DNA of 35,397 bases from Gammaproteobacteria bacterium (lineage in GTDB: Bacteria; Pseudomonadota; Gammaproteobacteria; Natronospirales; REEB76), in NCBI GenBank assembly GCA_028870845.1, contig JAGWOR010000025.1, positions 1 to 35,397 of the forward strand. Reading direction: 5' to 3'. Positions 1 to 6,647 of this stretch are shown here, piece after piece. The notes beneath the pieces are model-generated. The model was not told the DNA's origin. It did no database searches and worked only from the letters and a program-made list of their open reading frames with translations. Made by a program: the position numbers and the translations under genes. Position 1 is the stretch's first letter, and each line of letters opens with the position of its first letter.

Positions 1-149
1 ACGTGGGCGTCCCCGGCCGCCACCTGCTCCGGGGTGTAGTAGTACAGCAGGTTCTTGCGGAACGCCTGCAGCCCCAGGGCCGTGGCCACCGCCATGCCGG
101 CCACCAGCACCGCCACCACGATCAGCCGCTTGCGGCGCACCGGGGTCAT
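1..149 (-). CDS. ccmE: Cytochrome c maturation heme chaperone CcmE, N-terminal part (runs off the window)
   Basis: The visible 49 residues begin MTPVRRKRL, followed by a single hydrophobic segment (about residues 9-27) and then QAFRKNLLYYYTPEQV, which is the typical CcmE N-terminus: a short basic cytoplasmic tail, one membrane anchor and the start of the periplasmic OB-fold. CcmE binds heme covalently through a histidine and passes it to apocytochrome c; that histidine lies beyond the window edge and cannot be checked. The start ATG overlaps the ccmD stop codon in an ATGA arrangement, so translation is probably coupled. It is the last visible gene of a ccmABCDE operon in the standard order. 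Identification is firm because of the context and the LLYYYTP motif. Confidence 0.93.
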   Translation of the reverse strand, partial: MTPVRRKRLIVVAVLVAGMAVATALGLQAFRKNLLYYYTPEQVAAGDAH

Positions 150-316
150 TCGGTCTGCTCCTCGCGTTGCTTGCGGCGGATTTCCCTCAGCAGGCGCCGC
201 TGTCTCCTACCTGGCAATATCGCGTTGGCCAGCATGACCACCAGCACGATGCCGTAGGACGGCCACACATAGGCCGCGTAACCGCCCATGGTGATGAATT
301 CGTGCCAGGATTTCAT
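146..316 (-). CDS. ccmD: Heme exporter protein CcmD
   Basis: This small protein has 56 residues: a short N-terminal part (MKSWHEFITMGGYAAYVWPS), one transmembrane helix (about residues 17-34) and a very basic tail rich in Arg, Lys and Glu. Size, the GGYAAYVWPSYG motif and position between ccmC and ccmE are diagnostic. CcmD is a one-helix membrane subunit that associates with CcmABC and promotes release of holo-CcmE. The same frame is open further upstream, inside ccmC, but the ATG at 316 overlaps the ccmC stop codon (ATGA) and gives the normal family length, so I chose it. Its own stop overlaps the ccmE start in the same way. Confidence 0.92.
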   Translation of the reverse strand: MKSWHEFITMGGYAAYVWPSYGIVLVVMLANAILPGRRQRRLLREIRRKQREEQTE

Positions 317-1050
317 GTTGTCTCCACCAGTTCGCGCACCCAGGCCGACTTGTTTTCCCGCTGCAACACTTCCACCTGCAGGCGCTTCAGGCTGAAGGCG
401 GCAAAGAACAGCATGAAGCCAAGAATCATGATAAACAACGGAATATACATGCTGGGCGGCATTTCCGATTTGGGGCCGAAGAAAATCGTCTGCCCCTGGT
501 GCAGCGTGTTCCACCACTGCACCGAATAATGAATGATGGGGATATTGACCACGCCCACCAGCGCCAGGATAGCGCTGGCCCGGTCGCCGGTGCGCCGGTC
601 CTCGAATGCATGGTTGAGCGCGATGTATCCGAGATATAAAAACAGCAATATCAGTTCAGAGGTTAGCCGGGCATCCCACACCCAGTATGTCCCCCACATG
701 GGCTTGCCCCACAGGGAGCCGGTGATCAACGCCAGAAACGTGAAAGATGCGCCCAGGGGAGCAACTGCCGCGGACACGGCATGCGCCAGCTTCATGCGCC
801 AGATGAGCCCGATGGCGGCGGCCGTCGCCATGACCATGTAGGCAAACATGGAAAGCATAGCGCTCGGAACATGAACATAGATGATGCGAAACCCGTCGCC
901 CTGCTGGTAATCCGGCGGCGCCAGCCACAAACCCCCGTACAGCCCGGCCAGGATCACCAGCAAGCTGAGCCAGCCTAGCCAAGGCGCCAGCTTTTGGGCA
1001 AAGCGGTAGAAAAACGGCGGTGACGCAAGTTTGTGAAACCAGACAAACAT
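313..1050 (-). CDS. ccmC: Heme ABC transporter permease / heme handling protein CcmC
   Basis: The protein has 245 residues with six predicted membrane helices. The tryptophan-rich WWD signature of heme-handling proteins is at about residues 114-129 (WGKPMWGTYWVWD), flanked by histidines H60 and H184, which correspond to the conserved axial heme ligands of the family. CcmC loads heme onto CcmE in the periplasm. The reading frame extends 18 codons upstream, but the ATG at 1050 is preceded by AGGAG at good spacing and starts MFVWFHKLASPP, the usual N-terminus. It lies 13 bases after ccmB and overlaps ccmD by 4 bases, inside the ccmABCDE operon. Confidence 0.95.
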   Translation of the reverse strand: MFVWFHKLASPPFFYRFAQKLAPWLGWLSLLVILAGLYGGLWLAPPDYQQGDGFRIIYVHVPSAMLSMFAYMVMATAAAIGLIWRMKLAHAVSAAVAPLGASFTFLALITGSLWGKPMWGTYWVWDARLTSELILLFLYLGYIALNHAFEDRRTGDRASAILALVGVVNIPIIHYSVQWWNTLHQGQTIFFGPKSEMPPSMYIPLFIMILGFMLFFAAFSLKRLQVEVLQRENKSAWVRELVETT

Positions 1051-1063
1051 ATTCTCTCCTGAA

Positions 1064-1729
1064 TCAGGATTCGAGGCTGACCCGCAGGCCACCGGCGATG
1101 GCAAACGGCGACAAGGTAACCGTAAGCATCAGCATGGCGCCCAAAAAATACAAGGGCGCCGCTGAATGATCACCCAGCGCCGCACGCCCCGCAGCGGCAG
1201 CACCGAAAATCAGCACCGGTATGGTCAGCGGCAGCACCAGTATCGGCAACAGCATGAAGCCGCGGCGCAATCCCACCGTGAGAGACGCACCGATGGCGCC
1301 CAGAAAACTCAATATCGGTGTGCCCAGCAGCAGGCTCATTACCAGTATGCCGATCGCATGCATTGGGTAATCCAGCATCATCGCCAGCAACAACGACAGG
1401 ATCACCAGCGGCAGTCCGGTTACCAGCCAATGGGTAAACACCCGTAATAATACTATCCACTCCAGGGAGATGGGACTCAGCAGCATGAGCTCAAGGCTGC
1501 CATCCTCGTAATCCGTCTTGAACAGGCGGTCCTGGCCGATCAGCACCGCCAGCAATGCCGCGACCCAGATGACGCCTGGCGCGAGCGTGCGCAGCAGCGC
1601 CGGATCCGGATTGAGCGCCAGGGGGAAAAGCGCGGTGACGATCACGAAGAAAATCACCGGCGTGGCCAGCTCGCCACGGCGCCGGTAAGCCAGGCGCAAG
1701 TCCCGCCCGATGATTGCGCGGTATCTCAT
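1064..1729 (-). CDS. ccmB: Heme exporter permease CcmB
   Basis: This 221-residue polytopic membrane protein has about six helices. It begins MRYRAIIGRDLRLAYRRRGE and carries the family motif DYEDGSLELMLLSP near residues 71-84, typical of CcmB. Together with the ATPase CcmA it powers release of heme-loaded CcmE from CcmC in the inner membrane. The frame is open for another 80 codons upstream, but that part lies inside ccmA. The ATG at 1729 overlaps the ccmA stop as ATGA and gives the standard CcmB length. Confidence 0.94.
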   Translation of the reverse strand: MRYRAIIGRDLRLAYRRRGELATPVIFFVIVTALFPLALNPDPALLRTLAPGVIWVAALLAVLIGQDRLFKTDYEDGSLELMLLSPISLEWIVLLRVFTHWLVTGLPLVILSLLLAMMLDYPMHAIGILVMSLLLGTPILSFLGAIGASLTVGLRRGFMLLPILVLPLTIPVLIFGAAAAGRAALGDHSAAPLYFLGAMLMLTVTLSPFAIAGGLRVSLES

Positions 1730-2361
1730 GCTTTTGAATCCAGCAGCACGCTTTTGACTGGATGGGGCGCCAGCTCTATGGCCTGGTGGGTGGCGAATAT
1801 CACAATCCCGGATCCGTTCAGGTGCGCCTTCAGCATTTCCGTCAGCAGCTTCACGCCAGCCACATCCAGGCTTGCCAGTGGCTCGTCCAGAAACCACAGG
1901 CGCACGTTGGAAAGCAACAGGCGTGCGAGTCCGGTGCGGCGCCGCTGCCCCATGGATAGCATTCCGCATGGCAGGTCTGCCTGGGCATGCAACCCCACCC
2001 TGTCCAGAATCGCACCGATATCCGCGCTGCTGGGTTTGTCCAGCAACGCGCCGGCGACAGTCAGGTTTTCCCTGGGGCTCAAGCCCAGTTTTACGCCGTT
2101 GCTGTGCCCCAGGTACGCCAGGGAGGCGCGATAGCGTTCGCCATTGCGGCGCAGCGATTCGCCGCGCCAGAGCACATCGCCTTCATCCGCACGTCCCAGG
2201 CCTGTGAGTACGCGTATCAGGGTGGTTTTGCCGGCGCCGTTCTGGCCTTGCACCTGAAGCGCTTCACCGCTTGAAACCCTGAAGCTCAGGTTCCGGCACA
2301 GGCAGCGTTCGCCCCGCCAGATATCCAGGTTTTCGACGGCCAGCACATCCTGTTGTTCCAT
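1726..2361 (-). CDS. ccmA: Heme exporter ATP-binding protein CcmA
   Basis: This is an ABC ATPase of 211 residues. Walker A is GQNGAGKTT (39-47), the signature is LSMGQRRR (135-142), Walker B is LWFLDEP (155-161) and the switch histidine is H192 in ATHQ. It is the energy-coupling subunit for CcmB/CcmC. I chose the ATG at 2361 (MEQQDVLAVENL); an in-frame ATG at 2388 is possible but has no ribosome binding site, and the open frame above that runs into the tRNA-Leu gene. Only 35 bases separate the start from the tRNA-Leu 3' end, and I see no convincing promoter or terminator there, so ccm transcription may run through from the tRNA unit. Confidence 0.94.
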   Translation of the reverse strand: MEQQDVLAVENLDIWRGERCLCRNLSFRVSSGEALQVQGQNGAGKTTLIRVLTGLGRADEGDVLWRGESLRRNGERYRASLAYLGHSNGVKLGLSPRENLTVAGALLDKPSSADIGAILDRVGLHAQADLPCGMLSMGQRRRTGLARLLLSNVRLWFLDEPLASLDVAGVKLLTEMLKAHLNGSGIVIFATHQAIELAPHPVKSVLLDSKA

Positions 2362-2396
2362 CGGATTACTCACGGAGTATTCATGCATCGGATGAG

Positions 2397-2485
2397 TGGT
2401 GCCCGGGGCCGGACTCGAACCGGCACGGCCGTTGCCGGCCAAGGGATTTTAAGTCCCTTGCGTCTACCTGTTCCGCCACCCGGGC
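2397..2485 (-). tRNA. leuZ: tRNA-Leu (anticodon UAA)
   Basis: An 89-base tRNA with an encoded CCA end. The acceptor arms GCCCGGG (5') and CCCGGGC (3') pair perfectly, the anticodon arm AGGGA-CTTAAAA-TCCCT gives anticodon TAA, a long class II variable arm (GGCCGGCAACGGCC) marks a leucine type, and the T arm carries GGTTCGAGTCC. It is the third tRNA of a Gly-Cys-Leu series that matches E. coli glyW-cysT-leuZ isoacceptor for isoacceptor. Confidence 0.97.
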
Positions 2486-2504
2486 CGTCAAAACGGCATA
2501 TTGA

Positions 2505-2578
2505 TGGAGGCTAGGGTCGGAATTGAACCGGCGTACACGGCTTTGCAGGCCGCTGCATGACCACTCTGCCACCTAGCC
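2505..2578 (-). tRNA. cysT: tRNA-Cys (anticodon GCA)
   Basis: A 74-base tRNA with encoded CCA. The acceptor stem is GGCTAGG paired with CCTAGCC, the discriminator base is U as expected for cysteine tRNA, the anticodon loop gives GCA within GCCTGCAAAGC, and the T arm is GGTTCAATTCC. It lies 19 bases upstream of tRNA-Leu and about 120 bases downstream of tRNA-Gly, from which it is separated by a terminator. Confidence 0.97.
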
Positions 2579-2606
2579 CTACCTTTGAAGCGCAAAAAAC
2601 CAGCGA

Positions 2607-2635
2607 AATTTACCATACTGGCGCGCGGCTTTCAG
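2607..2635 (-). promoter_or_regulatory. Candidate promoter for tRNA-Cys/tRNA-Leu (and possibly ccm)
   Basis: On the minus strand a CTGAAA -35 box (2630-2635) and a TAAATT -10 box (2607-2612) are 17 bases apart, with a TG one base upstream of the -10 box (an extended -10). Transcription would begin about 20 bases before tRNA-Cys. Both hexamers match the sigma70 consensus at four of six positions. The presence of a terminator just upstream makes a separate promoter here likely. Confidence 0.42.
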
Positions 2636-2660
2636 TTCGCCCGCTGGTGACACCGCCGAG

Positions 2661-2690
2661 GCAAACAAAAACCCCGGTGGTTCACCGGGG
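2661..2690 (-). terminator. Rho-independent terminator after tRNA-Gly
   Basis: On the minus strand CCCCGGTG and CACCGGGG form a perfect 8-bp stem (2672-2679 with 2683-2690) around a 3-base loop, directly followed by TTTTTGTTTG. It starts 9 bases after the tRNA-Gly 3' end. It should stop transcripts between tRNA-Gly and tRNA-Cys. Confidence 0.88.
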
Positions 2691-2698
2691 TTGTGTTC

Positions 2699-2774
2699 TG
2701 GAGCGGGAAACGAGGCTCGAACTCGCGACCTCAACCTTGGCAAGGTTGCGCTCTACCAACTGAGCTATTCCCGC
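2699..2774 (-). tRNA. glyW: tRNA-Gly (anticodon GCC)
   Basis: A 76-base tRNA with encoded CCA: the acceptor stem is GCGGGAA/TTCCCGC, the D arm is AGCTCAGTTGGTAGAGC, the anticodon loop TTGCCAA gives GCC, and the T arm is GAGTTCGAGCCTC. It follows pgsA by 45 bases, as glyW does in E. coli. Confidence 0.98.
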
Positions 2775-2787
2775 ACGCGGGGCCGAT

Positions 2788-2815
2788 ATTGTAGAGTTCA
2801 GCGCCCCCCTGTCAA
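2788..2815 (-). promoter_or_regulatory. Strong tRNA-type promoter upstream of tRNA-Gly
   Basis: On the minus strand a perfect TTGACA -35 box (2810-2815) is followed by a 16-base spacer and a TACAAT -10 box (2788-2793, five of six matches). A very GC-rich stretch (CGGCCCCGCG) lies between the -10 box and the tRNA 5' end. A GC-rich discriminator is typical of stable-RNA promoters under stringent (ppGpp/DksA) control. The promoter fits exactly between the pgsA stop codon and the tRNA, so tRNA-Gly can be made independently of pgsA. Confidence 0.82.
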
Positions 2816-2819
2816 GGCG

Positions 2820-3380
2820 CTAGCGCTCGCGGCTCAATTCCGGCCACGCAGCCAGCAGGTACAGGGACATGGACCAGAGCGTCAGCGCCGCGGCGACGAT
2901 CAGCAGAATCAGCCCGATTTTGTACACCGGAAACATGCCGATGGAATAGCGGTACAGCAGCAGCACGATTGCCAGCATTTGGGTTGCAGTCTTGACTTTG
3001 CCAAGCCAGGTAACGGCCACCCGCCGGCGCGCACCCAGGGCCGCCATCCACTCCCGCAGCGCCGAGATGGTGATCTCCCGGCCGATGATGATGATGACTG
3101 GTATGGCAAGTATCACGCGGGCATCGGTCTGGAGCGTCAGCACCAACGCCACTGTAACCATCAGCTTGTCGGCCACCGGATCAAAAAACTCTCCGAACGG
3201 CGATATGTCATTCCAGCGTCTCGCCAGCCAGCCATCGAACCAGTCGGTAATCGCGGCCAGCGCGAATATCGCGGCACAGGCCGGCGGCGCCCAGGCATAT
3301 GGCAGATAAAAAACCACCACAAACACCGGGATCAGTGCGATCCGCAGCATGGTCAGCTGGTTTGGCCAGTTAAATTTCAT
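2820..3380 (-). CDS. pgsA: CDP-diacylglycerol-glycerol-3-phosphate 3-phosphatidyltransferase
   Basis: PgsA makes phosphatidylglycerol phosphate from CDP-diacylglycerol and glycerol 3-phosphate in the inner membrane, the committed step to phosphatidylglycerol and cardiolipin. The 186-residue protein has several hydrophobic helices and a complete CDP-alcohol phosphotransferase motif: D46 and D49, G50, A53-R54, G63, D67 and D71. Length is normal for the family. It starts 13 bases after uvrC, in the conserved uvrY-uvrC-pgsA order, and is followed by the tRNA-Gly promoter. Confidence 0.96.
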   Translation of the reverse strand: MKFNWPNQLTMLRIALIPVFVVVFYLPYAWAPPACAAIFALAAITDWFDGWLARRWNDISPFGEFFDPVADKLMVTVALVLTLQTDARVILAIPVIIIIGREITISALREWMAALGARRRVAVTWLGKVKTATQMLAIVLLLYRYSIGMFPVYKIGLILLIVAAALTLWSMSLYLLAAWPELSRER

Positions 3381-3393
3381 GACTGCTTTTCAT

Positions 3394-5220
3394 TCAATCG
3401 CCGTGCAACAAATCATAGATTCGCCCTGCCAGTTCGTGGCTGATGCCATGCACGCTGGCCAGGTCCTCGACTCCAGCGCGCGCAATTTGCTGCAATCCAC
3501 CGAACTGTTTCAGCAGCTGCTGGCGGCGCTTGCTGCCCAGACCCGGTACGCTTTCCAGCAGCGAGGTGTTGCGCGCACGTGCCCGCCGCTGCCGGTGCCC
3601 GGTGATGGCAAAACGATGCGCTTCGTCACGGATCTGCTGGATCAGGTGCAGCGCCGGTGAGTCGGCTGGCAGTATAAGTGGCGTTTTCCGGGCGGACAAG
3701 AACAGCTGTTCCATTCCCGGCTTGCGCGACCGGCCTTTGGCTACACCCACCAGCATGACCCCTTGTACCTGCAGTTCCTCCAGTGCCTGTTCCGCTGCGT
3801 GCAACTGGCCCTTGCCGCCGTCGATGAACAGTACATCGGGAACAATCCCTTCGCCTTTTTTAAGGCGGGTATAGCGTCGTGTCAGTGCCTGGCTGATTGC
3901 TCCATAGTCATCGCCTGGTGACAGGCCCTCGATGTTGAAGCGGCGATACTGGCTTTTTATCGGTCCTTCGCTGTTGAATACCACGCACGAGGCCACCGTG
4001 CCCTCGCCCATGGTGTGGCTGATGTCAAAGCATTCCAGGCGTTGCGGCGGCTGTTCCAGTTGCAAAGCCTCCTGCAGAGATTCCAAGCGCGTGCGTGAAC
4101 CGGCATCCATTGCCAGCCGCAGATGCAAGGCCTGCGCGGCATTGGCCTTGGCCAAAGCCAGCATGTGCTTGCCTGCGCCGCGTTGCGGCCGGCGGATACG
4201 CACACGCCGTCCGGATTGCTCTGACAATGCCGATTGCAGCAGCTCCATTCCAGGCACTGCAGCGGCCAGCAGTATCTCTCCGGGCACGTCGCGCCCCAGA
4301 TAGTGCTGCGGCAGAAACGCCGCCAGCAGTTCCGCAAGCGTGGTTTCAAGCGCCACACGCGGATAAAACGTGCGGCATCCCAGGTTGCGTCCACCCCGCA
4401 CCATCATCACCGCGATGCAATAAACGCCGGCATGCTGTTCCGCAGCTATCAAGTCGAAATCGCCGCGATTGGCGCTGATGTGCTGGTGTCCGACGGTATT
4501 GCGCAAACTGCTGATCTGATCGCGGTAGCGGGCTGCAAGTTCGTAATCCTGGCTATGGGAAGCGCGCTCCATGCGTTTCACCACTGCATCAATGACTTCC
4601 CGGCTGCGCCCCTCCAGGAACATCACAGCGTGCTGCACATCACGGGCGTAATCCTCCTGCTCGATCAGCCGGACACAGGGAGCCGAACAATGCTTGATCT
4701 GAAACTGCAGGCAGGGGCGGCTGCGATTCCTGAAAAATGCGTCATTGCACTGGCGCAGCAGAAACAGTTTCTGCAGCAGATTGACGGTTTCGCGTGCAGC
4801 GTGCGCACTGGGATACGGACCGAAATACCGCCCATGTTCCTGGCGTCGGCCGCGGTACACCGTCAGCCGTGGAAAGACATCCTGGGTATTGATGTATATA
4901 TATGGATAACTTTTGTCGTCCCGCAGCACCACGTTATACCGCGGCCGGTGCTGTTTGATGATGTTGTTTTCCAGCAGCAACGCTTCGGTTTCTGTATGCG
5001 TTACGGTTACCTCGACGCCGGCCATATGCCGCAGCATGACGCTGGTCTTCGGGTTCAGGTTTTTGTTGCGGAAATAGCTGCTGAGGCGCTTTTTCAGATT
5101 GCCAGCTTTGCCTACGTAGAGGATTTCACCCGCTGCATTCAGCATGCGGTAAACGCCAGGCGCTGAAGTGACGTGCTTGAGAAAACTCGCGCTGTCGAAA
5201 GGAACCTCCGGACTGTTCAT
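3394..5220 (-). CDS. uvrC: Excinuclease ABC subunit UvrC
   Basis: UvrC makes both incisions in nucleotide excision repair. At 608 residues it is full length. The GIY-YIG nuclease domain for the 3' cut is at the N-terminus (GVYRML 22-27, YVGKAGNLKKRL 35-46). A cysteine cluster follows around residues 158-181, and a UVR (UvrB-binding) segment near residues 200-240. The RNase H-like domain for the 5' cut includes ECFDISHTMGE, VLFIDGGKGQL and DEAHRFAITGHR. A tandem helix-hairpin-helix lies at the C-terminus (SVPGLGSKRRQQLL, VHGISHELAGRIY). The start ATG overlaps the stop of the upstream glycosylase gene by 4 bases, suggesting translational coupling of two repair genes. Confidence 0.97.
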   Translation of the reverse strand: MNSPEVPFDSASFLKHVTSAPGVYRMLNAAGEILYVGKAGNLKKRLSSYFRNKNLNPKTSVMLRHMAGVEVTVTHTETEALLLENNIIKQHRPRYNVVLRDDKSYPYIYINTQDVFPRLTVYRGRRQEHGRYFGPYPSAHAARETVNLLQKLFLLRQCNDAFFRNRSRPCLQFQIKHCSAPCVRLIEQEDYARDVQHAVMFLEGRSREVIDAVVKRMERASHSQDYELAARYRDQISSLRNTVGHQHISANRGDFDLIAAEQHAGVYCIAVMMVRGGRNLGCRTFYPRVALETTLAELLAAFLPQHYLGRDVPGEILLAAAVPGMELLQSALSEQSGRRVRIRRPQRGAGKHMLALAKANAAQALHLRLAMDAGSRTRLESLQEALQLEQPPQRLECFDISHTMGEGTVASCVVFNSEGPIKSQYRRFNIEGLSPGDDYGAISQALTRRYTRLKKGEGIVPDVLFIDGGKGQLHAAEQALEELQVQGVMLVGVAKGRSRKPGMEQLFLSARKTPLILPADSPALHLIQQIRDEAHRFAITGHRQRRARARNTSLLESVPGLGSKRRQQLLKQFGGLQQIARAGVEDLASVHGISHELAGRIYDLLHGD

Positions 5221-5891
5221 GCCGGCATGCGATCCAGTTGTTTACGTGCCATGGCGAACACTGTTTCGAACATCGCCGGTGTCAGGCGCTTGGTCTGGGT
5301 GTTGTAGCGGCTGCAATGGTAGGAATCCAGGAGCGTCACGCCTGTGTCCAGCGCATAGCGCGCCGCATGCTGGAAACGGAATGTTTTTGCCTTCATGCCG
5401 TAAGCCTTCAGTACCGCCGCATGGGCGATCTGCCCAAGCGCCAGTATCAGCGCGTTTGCCGGCATGCCCAGCAGCTCGACCCGCAGATATCCGTTGCAAT
5501 TTTTGATTTCATCCTGCATGGGTTTGTTAGCCGGCGGCACGCACTTCACGGCATTGGTGATGCGGCAGTCGGTCAGTCGCAGCCCGTCATCGGCGCTGTG
5601 TGATTGGGGAGCACTGGCAAATCCGAACTTGTGCAGCGTCCGGTACAACAACAACCCCGCATGATCTCCGGTGAATGGCCGGCCGCTGGCGTTGGCGCCA
5701 TGCAATCCCGGCGCCAGCCCAACGATCAGCAGCCGCGCCCGTGGGTCTCCGAAAGGCGGAACTGGCCGCGCATGGTAATCAGGGTAATCAGCACGGACAC
5801 TGGCCAGGTATCCGGCCAGACGCGGACAGCGTTTGCAGCGAATGTTGAAACAAGCGGAATGCATGCCAAAGTGTAACCGGGATGCGGCCAC
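5217..5891 (-). CDS. Uracil-DNA glycosylase, family 5 (UDGb)-like, iron-sulfur
   Basis: Motif 1 is GLAPGLHGANASGRPFTGD (58-76). As in family 5 (UDGb), and unlike families 1 and 4, it has no catalytic acidic residue or Asn at the usual place. Motif 2 is YHCSRYNTQT (191-200), where the family usually has H-P-S. Cysteines C19 and C22 near the N-terminus, and C117 (NAVKCVPP) with C132, are well placed for the [4Fe-4S] cluster of family 4/5 enzymes. The expected reaction is excision of uracil and other deaminated bases. The start I report is a GTG; an ATG at 5864 (MHSACFN) is an alternative, and neither has a clear ribosome binding site. The gene sits between uvrY and uvrC, which are usually adjacent. 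Confidence 0.85.
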   Translation of the reverse strand: MAASRLHFGMHSACFNIRCKRCPRLAGYLASVRADYPDYHARPVPPFGDPRARLLIVGLAPGLHGANASGRPFTGDHAGLLLYRTLHKFGFASAPQSHSADDGLRLTDCRITNAVKCVPPANKPMQDEIKNCNGYLRVELLGMPANALILALGQIAHAAVLKAYGMKAKTFRFQHAARYALDTGVTLLDSYHCSRYNTQTKRLTPAMFETVFAMARKQLDRMPA

Positions 5892-5903
5892 TCGTCAGCA
5901 GCA

Positions 5904-6566
5904 TCATTCGTCGGCGCGGGGCTGTTCGGTGTTTTCCTCGATGATTCCGTAGCGCAGCGCCAGACGCGTAAGCTCCACTGCGTTGCTGATACCGAGTTTC
6001 TGAAACAGGCGTGTCCGGTAGGTGCTTACGGTCTTCGGGCTGAGGTGCAGTTTACTGGCGATGGCCTGGGGAGACTGGCCGCCGGTGATCATGAGCATCA
6101 CCTGGGTCTCGCGCTGGGAGAGCAGCTCAAATGGCGAAGCGTGGGCGCCTTCCACGGCGGATAGCGCCAGTTCCTGGGCGATCTGCGGTGTGATATAGCG
6201 TTGCCCGGAATGCACCCGGTGGATGGCGGTGACAATCTCCGCGGCAGCACAGTCCTTGGTGAGATAGCCATGGGCGCCTGCTTCCATCAGGCGCAGCGGA
6301 AACGGCTCAGTGGCGTGCACCGACACCACGATCACTTTCACTCCGGATTGATTCGCCAGCAGCTTGCGGGTGGCTTCCAGCCCGCCGATACCGGGCATGC
6401 TCACGTCCATCAGCACCACGTCGGGAACCAGCTCGCGGCTCATGGCGATGGCCGTTTCCCCTGAATCGGCCTCGCCGATAACCCGTATGTCGGGCGTGTC
6501 TTCCAGTATCAGACGAATCCCTGTGCGTACCAGCTTATGGTCATCCACCAGCAGAACACGGATCAT
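5904..6566 (-). CDS. uvrY: Two-component response regulator, UvrY/GacA family
   Basis: The 220-residue protein has an N-terminal receiver domain with acidic pocket D8-D9, phospho-acceptor D54 (LMDVSMPG), S81 at the Ser/Thr position and K103 (YLTKD). A C-terminal LuxR-type helix-turn-helix follows at about 148-210 (LLSQRETQVMLMITGG, SPKTVSTYRTRLFQKLGI). In gammaproteobacteria this regulator, paired with the BarA/GacS kinase, turns on Csr/Rsm small RNAs that control carbon flow and motility. The partner kinase is not in the window. Linkage to uvrC and pgsA is the hallmark of this orthologue. AAGGG precedes the start at good spacing. It ends 12 bases before the glycosylase gene. Confidence 0.94.
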   Translation of the reverse strand: MIRVLLVDDHKLVRTGIRLILEDTPDIRVIGEADSGETAIAMSRELVPDVVLMDVSMPGIGGLEATRKLLANQSGVKVIVVSVHATEPFPLRLMEAGAHGYLTKDCAAAEIVTAIHRVHSGQRYITPQIAQELALSAVEGAHASPFELLSQRETQVMLMITGGQSPQAIASKLHLSPKTVSTYRTRLFQKLGISNAVELTRLALRYGIIEENTEQPRADE

Positions 6567-6647
6567 TTCTGCCCTTTATGTCAAACCAATGGGATGCCCC
6601 GTCGAATAACCTTATACCAGTATTCATGCCCGTTGGGTTGACCTGAG

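Noticed and set aside
6579-6584. Perfect TTGACA on the minus strand just upstream of uvrY
   Set aside because: It lies too close to the start codon; a -10 box 16-18 bases further would fall inside the coding region, and none is present.
2376-6629. The 11-base string GCATGAATACT upstream of both ccmA (2376-2386) and uvrY (6619-6629) on the minus strand
   Set aside because: Many shared 11-base strings are expected by chance in a window of this size, and the two copies have no shared flanks or symmetric structure.
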